Part shown: positions 1-13,200 of the stretch, one piece after another | Position numbering within the stretch: the first letter of the stretch is position 1 | How the letters are laid out: each line of letters starts with the position of its first letter | DNA from: Hetaerina americana | Taxonomy: Eukaryota > Arthropoda > Insecta > Odonata > Calopterygidae | Assembly: GCA_022747635.1 (NCBI GenBank) | Contig: JAKTNV010000002.1 | Coordinates: 1,081,001 to 1,145,000 of the forward strand | DNA: 64,000 nt | Reading direction: 5' to 3' | Notes under the pieces: generated by a model | The model's database searches: none | What the model saw: only the letters and a program-made list of their open reading frames with translations | What the model was told of the DNA's origin: nothing | Made by a program: the position numbers and the translations under genes

Positions 1-952
1 AGTAGGGCATTGTTCTCAATGTGTGATGAAATTACACAAAGAGAATTTTCCCATAGATTGTTACAAAATAATATTTCTAAACTTTAGTGTTCTAAGATGA
101 TAAAATAAAATAGCAAACAAAATAATTAATGCAAGAGGATGTCCATAGTATAGAGTCCACTGCATTAACTACAACCTTAGAATTTGCAATCAAACACAAA
201 TAAAGTTGATAATCACATGGAATTGAACATTGCATCACAAAATTTTGGTAAAAATGAAAATATTACAAAATGAAATGTGAGTAAGGGCACTGTAGGGAGG
301 TAGCCATCAATACATTCACTTAACGTGACAAAATGTTTTACTAAACTTCATAGGGGAGTCATGTGCCATTTTATACTATATTTCTGACCTTAGTACATGG
401 CTTTTAATTACAAAAGTGCACTGAAACTAACTCATCACTCTTTCCTGGTGGACAATATGCGATATACAAGCATTAGTTTAACTCTCACTCCATTTGAATA
501 AACTCTTGCATTAGATGTTATACCTCGAGTATTTTACACATTTCAATAACAGATACAAGGAATATGACAAGATTAAATTTAGAAATAAATAAAATCTACA
601 TAAGAAATATATAACATGATCCCCAGATGCCACAAATAAATACTTTAATGTATTTACCTGCAAACATTCTTTCGCGAAACTTTTGACTAGAAAAGTTACT
701 TAAGCACCACTACATTAATTGGCATTTATAAATGAGGAACCTTAGAATTACTAATTCCACTGATTATAACAGAGAATACTGCTTGCAAAAACAATAAAAT
801 TACTTAACTTCAAAACAACCAGTTAAAATAACTAGAAACCATGAAACACGATCAAAAATACAATCACAGATAACAACTTCATTGCTGAGAATTTTCACTC
901 CATTTGAAAGGCCTGCCATACTGAAATGTGGCCTCTCCTTACAGCCGTGGCA
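1..952. other. BTBD9 3' UTR/downstream DNA, no other gene seen
   Basis: AT-rich DNA without a plausible ORF or exon. It must contain the BTBD9 3' UTR, but I could not pick one polyadenylation signal with confidence. Confidence 0.4.
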
Positions 953-1294
953 TTACTTCCTGTGGTCACGGTGCTCCCGCCCACCTTCTCGTGCATCCTG
1001 GCCACCACCACCCATCCCACTTGCCTGAAGCACCTGGTGCTCTCTTGACCCATCTGCTGTGACTTCAGCACCAGCCCCACCTGTCACATCTGGAGCCTTG
1101 GCTAGCCTCGGCTGGTGAGGAGTGTGCACTGCAGGATTCCTATCACCCTCCCCACTCTCGTCGGGCCCTCTTGTGCCCTTCAAAGGGGACGTGCTTCCTT
1201 TTGCAGGACTGGTGGCCAGAGCTGGCTTGGCTGAGTTTGAACAGCACGGCTCATCAACCTGTGCTGGACACTCAAAATGCACACAGTGGAAAAC
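953..1294 (-). CDS. BTBD9: BTBD9 coding exon 9 (3' terminal)
   Basis: 342 nt from acceptor CAATCAG to a TAA at 953-955. It begins VFHCVHFECPAQ, as in other BTBD9 proteins, then runs into a Ser/Pro/Gly/Arg-rich tail of about 100 residues with no recognised domain. This exon is much more GC-rich than its surroundings. Confidence 0.92.
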   Translation of the reverse strand, partial: VFHCVHFECPAQVDEPCCSNSAKPALATSPAKGSTSPLKGTRGPDESGEGDRNPAVHTPHQPRLAKAPDVTGGAGAEVTADGSREHQVLQASGMGGGGQDAREGGREHRDHRK

Positions 1295-4200
1295 CTGATT
1301 GGAAAAGAAAACAATTCCATTGAATTATTTAATCATTTTTCAGAAAATATATTAAAAAATTGATTTGTAATTAATGTGAAATATCTAACCAATTTGACCA
1401 CTTCAAAGGAAGAATAAATCCAAGGATCCAATTCAAAGTTGAAAACAAAGATTTATATAGAAACTACAAACTAATATCAAAGTGGTACACTAAATTAGCC
1501 ACCTTTATAAATAATTTTATTTATATTTCAATAATTTTACTCGCATCTACAGCAAAATCTCTATTACATCAATGACAATTTCCAGAATACAAAGTATGAA
1601 CTTGAAACGCATATTCAATGCTCTCTACTGGTACATAATAATTAAATATTCACTTTTCTTTTGAGTCGCAAAAACGACATTTGAGTCCAGCAAAATATCA
1701 CAAAGCACATCCGCTAACAAATTTTTTTGTACTAATTGTTTGCATGATGGTACACAACAAATGTATACAATGCATCCCCCAGTTGCTTGAGTGGTGGCCT
1801 CCATTCCCATTCCAGTCTGAAGCAGTCACAGGCCCATGTTGACATGCCACGGTCCATACCAGCAAATGTTCCTTCAATTATGGCTCTCCAAGGTGCAACA
1901 TTTGTATGTCTGGACTTGTTGATGACCCTTCCGACCACGCATAGTAGACCAACGGATTTAAATCTGGGCTGTTGGGAGGCTAGAATTCTTCGGAACAAAA
2001 TCTATCAATGTTTTCCGACAACCAACTTTGCACCAAATGACTCGTTTGAGCTGATGTACCGTCCTGCTGGAAAACGTGTGGCCTTCCAGATGACACACTT
2101 TCCATCCGTGGCTCCACTGCATTTATTAGAATAGACAAATAAACTTCTTTGTTGATATCCTTCGTTAAAGAAATGCGGTGGCATGACATCACCCTCACAA
2201 GGCACAACTCATAGCACATGAACATTTGCCAGAAGTTCCATTCTGGAAACAACAGGAACATCTTTAGAATCGTGGGCCAGCCAGCGGTCATTCATACAAT
2301 TGGTTTTAGCATCCACTGTAAAAAAATTTTCGTCAGAGAAAATCTGATTCGTCCAGCAGCATTATTTCTTAAGGAACCCAAAAGCAGGTCCCAATGTTCA
2401 ACTCGCTTTGCCCTCGTAGCTTCGGAAAGCATCTGTCTGATTTTGATGGTGTAAGACTCATAGCGGAGATACTTGTTGATGATGCGACGCGTAGTCTTTT
2501 CACTCATACCAACAACTGACGACAATTTTTGGATCGATTGCCTGATATCCTCAAAATGAGCTCCTGAGTCTGTTGGGATGACGGGGCATCCTGACAATGC
2601 ACTTCTTCAAGTGAGTTTCCCTCGTAGGTGTCGCAAAACTGCCATCGAAATTTTCCAACGGCATTATGTTATCAGCATTATAATGCACATTTACACATCG
2701 TGAATGTTAATACGGAATATCTCACAAAATCCAATGTGAAGTGTGTTCTCTAATCCTGCCTATACAGTTCACACCTAGCCTCATGTGACTTCTGCCCACT
2801 CCTCAAAATGAAGAAACATTTTTCACATCATAAGCAGTGGTGAGGGCTGCTCAGGTGATTTTGAAGGGCCCATTAAAAAAAATGGCCTAAAGCATGTATT
2901 CAAAGTCTGGAAATGAAGGTGGGAAAAGTGAATTGAATCCAATGGGGATTACTTGGCAGAGAATCATTAACATTCGGAGGACAAGCAAAGGTATGATGTT
3001 AAAAAAATCATTATTATTCTTTGCAAAATGTCCCTCTCATTTTTCTTCAATTGTATTTTTTAACATTCTGATGCCATGGATTATTATTTTATTGATAAAA
3101 ATGAATGTAATATCTTTCACCTGCAGAGGTTAAGTCTCTCTATTTTCTGAACAATGAGGGCTTTCATTTGAGTGCTGCTTTCTTGAAAGTTCCTCACCTC
3201 ATTAGCAGTGTTGTGCGTCCCCACAATACGGATGAAGACCACAGGACGGCGTTCAAACCTCAAAGTCTGCCATGAGCGACATGCTTCACGTGTCTTGTCG
3301 ACCACCAACTCCCAGTCACATGAGTTCACTGAGACTTCTATGTAGTAACTGTAGCTGCGATCATCACAATCCCAGAGGAGCAACCTATTTGATGAATTAA
3401 GCTTTCAGTTATAGCAAAGAACATATGCATGCATCACAAATTACAAAACTGAATGTGGATTGACTATGCCACTCGATAAAATGTGAATCTGGATTTAAAA
3501 ACCATAGCAAAAGTTGAGCGTCAATACCCACAATATTCAATTATCAAAAGTACACAGATTTGATCAAATTTTTTAAGTGACAAGGGATAAGGGTTTTGGG
3601 CAGTCAGGGTATCTCTAAGGGACGACGAGACACCCTGATGCAAAGGATTGCCCAAAAGCCTTATCCATTGAGGATAACACTGTGAAAACCTCAGATTCTT
3701 TCCGAAGTGACCTATTCTTGATGGTTTTTACAGTGTGATCAAAAAGCTCTGCATTTGTATATTTTCAAGAACAACTCTCTGGTAAGTGATGCATGGGCAC
3801 AAAAACCAACTATATTGGCAGTTTAAATATTGGATACATACCTCATGGAGTCAATAAGATATGGCTGGCTGAGTTGAATGAGAATGGCACCAGAGCCCAA
3901 TTGGTGACAAGTGTATCCCGAGTCCCAATTATAGTTGCTAGTGTCTCCATTGAGAAGAGCATTACGACTTCGACTCACACCTTCAATAACCGATGCACTG
4001 CATTCTACTCGAGCAACATTGTGCTTTGGAACTAGAAAATAATATTATCACTTACATAAAAGAAAATACAAGAACAGATTAACAGCAGCTTTTCCATTGG
4101 GCACTTTTTCCATTATATAAAAGACAAATTAATCACTTTGCCATGTGAAAATAGCTTTAAAGATCGAGTTACTGACTCAATCCATTGCCCCAGGATGCAT

Positions 4201-7200
4201 CATTGAATGGATGACTCCTCTCCTGTATACATCTACATGCAACAACATCTTATCTACCCGGCATCCTTACCATTGCACCTTTCTCTGTACCAAATTTCAT
4301 GCCTTAAAGTTAATGAAAAATGATATATATTCTGAGTAAACATAAAAGTCATCTTAGATTTGGGTGAATAGATACAAAAATAATATTTCCCACAAGAGCA
4401 TTTCATGCAGTTTATCCTTTCATTCATGTCACAGGAAATGTAGCCCTAGTCCCTAGCAATCAGGCCAGCTGCCATTTCCATTGTCTTGAACTTGTCACCT
4501 TCATGTTACATTTGCCAAGTTTCATGGCTATTTTTTCGGCGTGCCCCTTGCATAACAGATGGTGGCACTTGCCACTACTTTCTTTTAATCTTTTACTCCT
4601 CAGAAGTCCTTTTCAGAGACAAGGGATAATGTTTTCTTCTTTTTACCTTCCTACTTAGCAGTCGTCCTTTGAATCACTATTGATCTTTGATATTAATGTT
4701 CCTCTACTGCAGCCAATAGGTCTTGTTTCTCCCTTGGCCTTGGGAGTCAGCTTTTGACATGGCAGAACCTCAGTGGACCAATCTGGATGGCATGAATACC
4801 ACAACGGGTAGTGGTGGGAGGCAATATTTAAAGAGCAGTAGGTGGGGTCCCATTATTAGGCATTAAGAGTCACCTGGTCTTTTGGGGACACGAACATTTA
4901 AATAGGCAATCTTTATCCAACTCGAGTCATAGTCAGTTGTTTCTGGAACTTCTTTTATAAGTAAATACCGCCTTTCCTATTCTACCTTATCATTCTTCTG
5001 GCCTTGGAATTCTATCACATAAAGGTTTCAAAACCTAAAGTAGGCAGCTAAAAAACAAGTACACAGTGCAAAAAAATTAATTTTGCAGTTTAAATAAATG
5101 GAACTAATTTTTTAAGTAATTTTTTTTTTTGAAGCCTTAATGACTAAGATCATTTGCAGCAAAAGACTAAATCTTGTAGGTTCTTACATTTAAATATGGA
5201 AAAACAACCTTTCAACACTTTCAACTTTCCTTTGAACCATTTATTACAATATGTGAGAAAAATAGGCTATAAATAAAGGATATTTAGAAGAAGAAGGTAC
5301 ACCCAGCTCATTCTTACAAAATAATGTTTTTGGATTTTCCTTCTGCTAATGGAGCACTTGCAAAAACTCAACATTTTGTTCTACCTGAGAATGTTGTCAG
5401 GGGCTGACTGAAGAGTTAATTTTTTTATTTGCAATGTGTTTTACTGTGATGGCCATCAACTACAGTTGACCATATTTATGAATTCATTGCAATTAGGTGA
5501 CCTTTCCACACAAGAGCTAAGATGATAACCATCGCCCGAGTAATGGTGCTCTGCACAAGCAAACTGCCGTAAACTGTTCTATGCACATCTTAGTTCTAAA
5601 GAAACTTAAACCTTAGAGCTATCAGAGGCACTTTCATCCCATAAGCTGATAATGGGAACAGAGCAGCACCAACTTTCCCTCTTGGAAGAAAAGAAGGATT
5701 CAATAATAAAAATGGAAAGTTCAACATGGGAAGCTAAAAAATCATCTTTTCTAATGGATACCACTGAGTTATTTTAGCATGCATCAATAACTTTAACTTT
5801 ATGAGATAGAAGCACAATATGAAGAGTGCAGCATACATCAAGAATCTTTGTATACCATGTACGAGGATAATCTCAAAGCTTTCTGACCTCAAAATGTACA
5901 AAAACTTTTAATGGATTACATATAAATACTTCCACAAAGTGAAGCCTCAAACCAGAGAGCATGTGAGGCTTGTATGAAAAGTTTTCAACATCAACATGGC
6001 GATGGCAGCACTCTTCAACCAAAGTAGAGGAATCTTCGTGAGCATGTTGAAAGATACTCACCCAACTTCTATCCATTTTAAATAATCAGTTGTTGTTTGA
6101 CAATCCTTTGAGTGAGTCATTGTGGGGGTTTTGGTGAAAATGAAATAAATTGTACATGAAGCTGCCATTGAATATTTGTTTTTGAAAGGCAATGCGCTTA
6201 CATAAATCAAAGATTAGTTGGGCATTGAGTACGGGGACTGCGCAGCATCATTAATGACCGTTAAACTTTGGGCAGCTGAATTTAAGCATGGCCATACACC
6301 AAATGCACTTGAATAAGCATTTCCAAGCTCCTTGGCTGGAGTGGTTTCAGTGAAGCGAGTCAGATATTTTGCATTGATTTATAATAGCAGATGGAACTTG
6401 GATTCACCACTATCATAAACTCCTGAGACAAAAGAGCACTCATAGCAGTGGACTGCGAAACTGCTCTGTAAAAGCAAAGAAAGTTCCATCGGCCAAAAAA
6501 AAAAATGGAGACTGATTTTTGGGATAGTCATGAAACCTTGGTCATTGATTACCTTCACAAAGATAAAAAACCCCGGGAGAGTCATTACTTGACAAGCTGG
6601 AGGCAGAAATTGCAAAAAGATGACCACATTTGAAGAAGAAATGAAATGCACATTAGCGGACGACTCTATTTAAGGTTACCATTGCAGCATCTCCCGCAGT
6701 TTCTCGGAATACGACAAAACACTAGAGCCATGTCTCAAATTCAGTGAATGGCACTTCAAATTGGTCAACCACTCACGCCATTCACCAGATCCGACCTCCA
6801 GTGACTTCCTCCTGTTTCCTAACCTTTAAGTCTTACTTTAAGGACAGAGATTTAACATCAGATGAGGAGGTCATCGCAAGCACAAATGCTTATTTTGCAG
6901 AGAAAAGTGCGGAAGAGTATTTAAAAAATTTAGGGTATTGATGAAAACAGTGTATCGACTAAAAAGGAGACTATAATGAAAAATAAACATGAATGAAAAA
7001 TGTATCAATTATATTTGTTAGGTTGGAAACTTTTCAGACTACCCATTTACAAAGTTTGTATAAAAAGTCTTGATAAGATTTTTTTCCCAGAGATGTGCAT
7101 GAAGTGCTGAATTCAGACCATGGGTCAAGTGTGTGCATGATCGCAGATTGCATTGGCATTGTTAAGATGACAGTAGGCACCATTACGAGAACCACTGAAC

Positions 7201-10200
7201 ATTTGGTGATGTGAAAGACCAGCACTAAACTCGTCTCCAAGGTCTTGACGAATGACTATTTATTTTATTTATTCAGTATTAGTCCGAAAACAGCACATTT
7301 TGGCCTTTACATCGAACTATTAACAACGATAACAATGGTCACATTTACAAACACCCAAGCCCTAGGTGGAGGAAAACTCACCCAGGTGGGAATCGAACCC
7401 GCGACCCTTGGAATGGCTGACTAAGAGCCGAGTTGAGTGTCTGCTAGCAAAGACCTTCTGCACCGGCATTGCAACAATTCCCCAACCCCCTTACAGTCCC
7501 AACCTGGCACCACCACACTATTTTCTATTCCCAAAAGTGAAATCCTTCCTCAAAGGACACCACCATAGGACCCCAAGTGCTGTCAATGAAGCTTGCTAGT
7601 GTACCCTTGAGGACCTTCTGGAATTTACCCACCAGGGAGCCTTGGAGTTGTGGAAAAGCCGGTGGCAAAAGTGCGTGTACACTCAAGGTATGTACCTTGG
7701 AGAATTTTGAGGCATTGTGGCAACATCTGAAATAAGTCTATTTTTCTGAATATTTTATCGATAGTAATGATACAAACCATGCAAATTCTGTATAAACATG
7801 CAAAGGCGACCAACGCATTGTGCCTGAAAAACATAACTTTCCGTAAACATAACCATACTACAAGTATGAATAGATTTACAAAACTAAAACCGACTTTTAA
7901 TATACATAGAAAGCATTTGGTAAGCTAAAATTAATACAGACATGACACTTACCAATAAGACCTCTTTCAAGTGTCACAGGCACAGGATTATATGATGCCT
8001 CCATGGACACAACGTGGAAAACTTTATTCACAGTGTTATAAGTGCCAACAATGCGAATATATTTCACCACTCTCGGAGCAAAATAAAGAATTTGCCAGGA
8101 ACGACAGTGGTATCTAGTATGATCTACGACCCTGAACCATTCCTTGTGATCCATCGACACCTCTATGTAATAAGAATATGACCTATAAACAAAGAAAGGA
8201 TATGCAGTCATTTATATTTCAAAAAGCTGTGTAATCACATGATAAACAATGAAAGCAGGACAGAAATGAGACATGAACCCAAATGCCAATACCTTTCACC
8301 AAATATAATAATTAGATTCATATTACAAAGGAATGCAGCACAATTATCCATCATTATGACCCTGCAAGATTAACTGCTATCCTCAAAATTTTATTGGTAG
8401 CAACAGCATTGCTTATAATAAAATCTTTTTTTTCGACATAACTTGATTCAAAAGGCACATATTCAAAACTATGTGTAGCACCAGATAAAAATCCAAGGAT
8501 ATAGAATGATTTTCATTACAGACTTGAAACACCATTTAAATGAAATTCAAAGCCGTAACCCGACTGATCCAAAACTTAAAAAAATGTGAACATCCAAATC
8601 TTGCATCTTAACCTTTTTTTTAAGCTTTTGAGAATTGGAAAGAGTGAGCATCACTTTAAAAATGGCATGAGTAATATCTTGATTATCCATGATAATGGAA
8701 ACTCTCCTTAATAGTTCCATGTGATTAATTTGAATTCATTTTAGAAATGGAATGTACAATTTTTTCATTTTTATTTCAGCCATTTTTAGATGGGTGGAAA
8801 AACAGTTTTACAAGGGCGCAGAAACTTTTAATAGTGCATGTCATCAAACAAAATGATTGCGAATTTCCCTGGAAAAGAACACTAGACATTGATGGGAATT
8901 GGAGGGTGACGGTAGGCAAAGGGAAAGATGGGAGTAGGTAGGAGAGTATAGTTTAGGAGAAGGAAATGACCCCAAGAAGAAATGGAGGAATTATAACTAA
9001 CACCTGGTTTAAACACCGCAGCAGCTGTAAGTACGGTGGAACCTCATAAAAGAAGCATAATTTGTTCTGGGGCTTTCCTCTTAAGTGAAACAACTCTTCC
9101 CATAGAAATTAATGTACAATATGATATGTTCTATCCAAAAAAAATTCATTATGTACAAGGTTTATTTAAAGAAAATTATATATATATTATATTGCTTAGG
9201 ATGGTTGATCATATTCACCTTTCTTCTATCACAGAATGAAGCAACCAGGAATGCAAACTTAATTTGTAAAAGCAAAAAAATTGAAATAAATTGTTTATTA
9301 TCATGATACATACCTAATTCCTTTTTACTAGAACACTACCTAGAGACATTTGTTTTTTCCAGCAGCTGAAAATTTTGAAAAAAAAAAAAGAGATTAAGGA
9401 AAGTCGTTCGATAAATTTCTGGTTCACATCATCACTGCCTCGTTAGGGCAATACCTCGCAAACATGGCGCAATGCAACAGCTTGTTGTGTCCTCCAGGTA
9501 AACAAGCAAGGGTTTGACTTTCGATTCCCTGCTTGCATATTTGCAGAGTGAGATGACCCTGTCATTGGCTTGTGACCAGGAGATGGATTCCGCTCCACTG
9601 TTATGGGTACAAATATGTACTCACTCACATTGGCATCTTCTTCCCAAAGAGACCCATGTTGTCACAATCAAAACCCTGCTGCAGCTTTTGGTAATCACCC
9701 ATGAAGTTCTCCGTTGCCTTGGGCTAAGAGCTTGTCGCCTCACCACGTACTGGACGACGGTTCTTCTCGTTAACTTCTCGAATCACGCACGGCTCCCCAT
9801 GAAAATACTTGTACAAGCATTGATGATCCCGTCATTTGTTTAACGAGATCCGTGGAAATCACTTCCCCTTCTCACAAATTATATTCTTGTCACTAGTGTC
9901 ACGTTGCATTTGCTTTTCATTCACCCACGTGAGAAGCAACCTTTCAACAATGTTGAGAATTTGCAGTGCCAGCTGAGTGTAGATATTCTTGTCACTCTCT
10001 TTGAAGCACATATCTCCTAAACTTATTCCTTTCTCTTGAACAAAATGCCAATCGCTGATGTCAACTGATTGTTGATGAGCATACTAGATCAGCCCTGCTG
10101 CTCACATCTTATTCCCAATTTTCAATGATTTTACTTTCAATTTCTACCATTGTTTTTATTCTTTCGCAGATTTCTTCTCACAGATTTTTCTTCGGGGTCA

Positions 10201-13200
10201 TTTTGTAAATTATTCACAAAATATTTCTAAACTTTGCAACCAAGTATCACTAATAATAATCCTGAACACAAGTTTGGAAAAATGTGTGATCACTAGCAAC
10301 TCTAAGGTTAGCGGTAAGAGTGCTAAACACAAACTAAAGCAGCAGGTGCACAATCATTCCAGGACCAATATTTTTGCTCGTAATGCGAATTACTTGCTGT
10401 GCGAGGTGCTCGTTAAATGAGGTTCCACTGTGCACATGGAAAATGGGTGATAAGGGAGATATCAGCTGGACTATATTACCGCTGTGCATGGATTTAAGAA
10501 TAGCATAAACAACTCATGTACGAGGGTAATCCAAGAAGTACCCGAATCAACAAAGAAAACAAAAATTTTGGAAAAAAATTATTTACTTTTCAACATAATC
10601 TCCTTTCAGCTCTATACACTTTTCCCAGTGTTGTTTAATAAATTTGATACCCTTTTCATAATAAGAACTGTCTTACTCCTTAAAATAGCCATTAACTGCT
10701 GACATCACTTCTTAACGGTTGGAAAATCTTTGACCAATTTTTTCAAGTTTGAGAGCAGAAAACGATCCGAGGAGACTAAATCCGGCGAAAAGGGGAGCAT
10801 GATGGAGCAATTCAAACTGGAATTCATGAATTTTGGCCACTGCAATAGTGTAACGGATTTGTGAGCTGGTGCGTTGTCTTGATGAAACAACACTTTCTTC
10901 TCGGCCAAATGCGGCCGGCCGCTTTTGCTTGATTGCTTCGCTCAAATAAGTTTGCATGATACTAGTTGATAGTTTTTCCTTTTTCAAGAGTGTCAATGAA
11001 AATTACCCCAAGGGTATCCCAAAAAACCAACGCCACGACCTTGCCTGCAGATGACACATCTTTGCCTTCTTTGGAGTGGGTTCTCTCTTTTAAATCCATT
11101 GTTTTGATTGTTCTTTTGTCTCCAATGTGAAGCAATGGACCCATGTTTCATCCATGGTTATAAAACGTCGCAAAAATTCTGCTTTGTTGCTGTGAAACTT
11201 TGCTAAACACTCAATTGAAACACCTTCATGACACTGGTTTTGCTCAAGTGTGAACTAACAGGCCACCCAGCTTGCACACAGCTTTCTCATGTCCAAGTTT
11301 TCAGTTAACATGCGATGTATCACACTTTTTGAAATGACTACTATGTCTGCTAGCTCGTGGACTTTCAGTCGACGATCATCCAGTATCACTTTGTGGATTT
11401 TCTTCACTGCTTCTGGAGTCGTCACCTCATTTGGTCGACCAATGCCTCGCTCATCTTGACAGCTCGTATGGTCTCGTTTAAACTCTGCTACCCAATACTT
11501 GACTGTTGTAAACGAAGAAGCAGACTCTCCCAGAGTAGAATCCACTTCAGCTTTCACATTGGTTGGGCTGAGGCCTTTCAAATAAAGGTATTATATCACA
11601 TAATGATGACCAATTTTCTCCATTTTCACAAATTCACGGACAATGCTCACTAATGATGGCTGCCAAACAAATACTAACCAAAGTGGCGTCTTCAAACTTG
11701 AAACATTTGCTTTATAGATGGCGTTCTTTCTAATACAGTGATATTTTTCAAACAATTACCACCATCTCTCGGTCAGGCTGGGTACTTCAGGGCCATCCCA
11801 TGTAGATTCAGATTACATTTCAGTGCTTATGAAGTTTAATGTTTAATTAAAGAGAATTACAGGGAAGAAGTAGATGAAAACTGAATGTACAAGATTTAGC
11901 TTTGGTGATAAATGTGCTTCAGTACGTTCAATTAATTAAGACTGATACTCTTACAGTTTAAGAAAGATAGTATAGCCCACACAAGAATGGTATTCTCTCT
12001 CACAATGGGTCAGGTTTAAAAGGGAACGTAACGAGAAACCCTAGGACACCTACCTCACATCTCGATCCCACAGCAGCATGGAAATTTGATTTATTATGCA
12101 TGGCATTCCAAGCTCTATAAGAATTCCTGGTTCACCACAAGAAGCATCAGCAGCTGCCCCTGAGTCACAAATCGTATGCCTGGTATATCCAAGTTCCATG
12201 TCATAATTAATACAGTTTCCATCCAGCAAAGCAGAACGCATTTCTCCTTGAAGTACCTTGGCACCTAGTCGGACTGTGGCCACATTCTTCCCAGGAACTG
12301 AAATGCGCAGGGAAACATAATTCTAATAATTAATATAATAAATAAAAATGCTTTTATTTCAAGCCAAAGATGTATCACGCATAAAGCTTTTTGAGCCACT
12401 GGTGAATTGGGTCAGTAGTTTATTTGGGACAAATCCCATAGAACGGAAGTGGACCAAAAAGAGCAGTGAAGTTTTCTTCATTACACTGGTGCAGTGCATT
12501 ATCTTTTATATGTTTACCGGGGGCATGAATGAGTTTCTGTAGAACTCTAATTTACAATAAAAGTTCATCTAAATCAACTATATATAACTACGCCCCAGCC
12601 CCAAGGTGGAGCAATCCCTGGGAATGAAAATTTAATTCAGTGAAACCCACAGGCAAATTCTTGGCAATCACAACAGTGGGTAAAAACATTTAAAGGAACT
12701 TTAGGGTAGCTTATAGCATACAAAGGAAAATGCTGCTTTACCACATGATCAAAACTACACAACAACACTCCAACTTAAACAGTCTACATTTCAGAAATGC
12801 AAATCACACATGTAAAAGAATATTGTCACAACTTGTTTATCCCATTAGCATTTTTGTATTGTAAATGCATTTAGATTTCCATGTTCCATTAAACTATGCC
12901 AACAAAATTCCACCACCTTGTGCATGATTAAGTCACCCAATTGCGTGCTTCAGTGAAGAAACTCATGAAATACTCACGCAAGTGGCCACGATACTTCAAG
13001 TCAGTATCCTTCCCCGTTTGCTCCTCAATGGCATCGAGGATGGCATCTGGAGAAATGAGACCAGACTGACGCACTTCCTTAAGCAACTCTGGTAAAGAGA
13101 TAAGAGGGAGTCGGACCACAGAAAGTGCTTCTTTCTTGGCAATAAACCGAGCTTCTTCTTCATCCGAATCATCCTCAAGATTGTCCTCACAGCCACCAGG

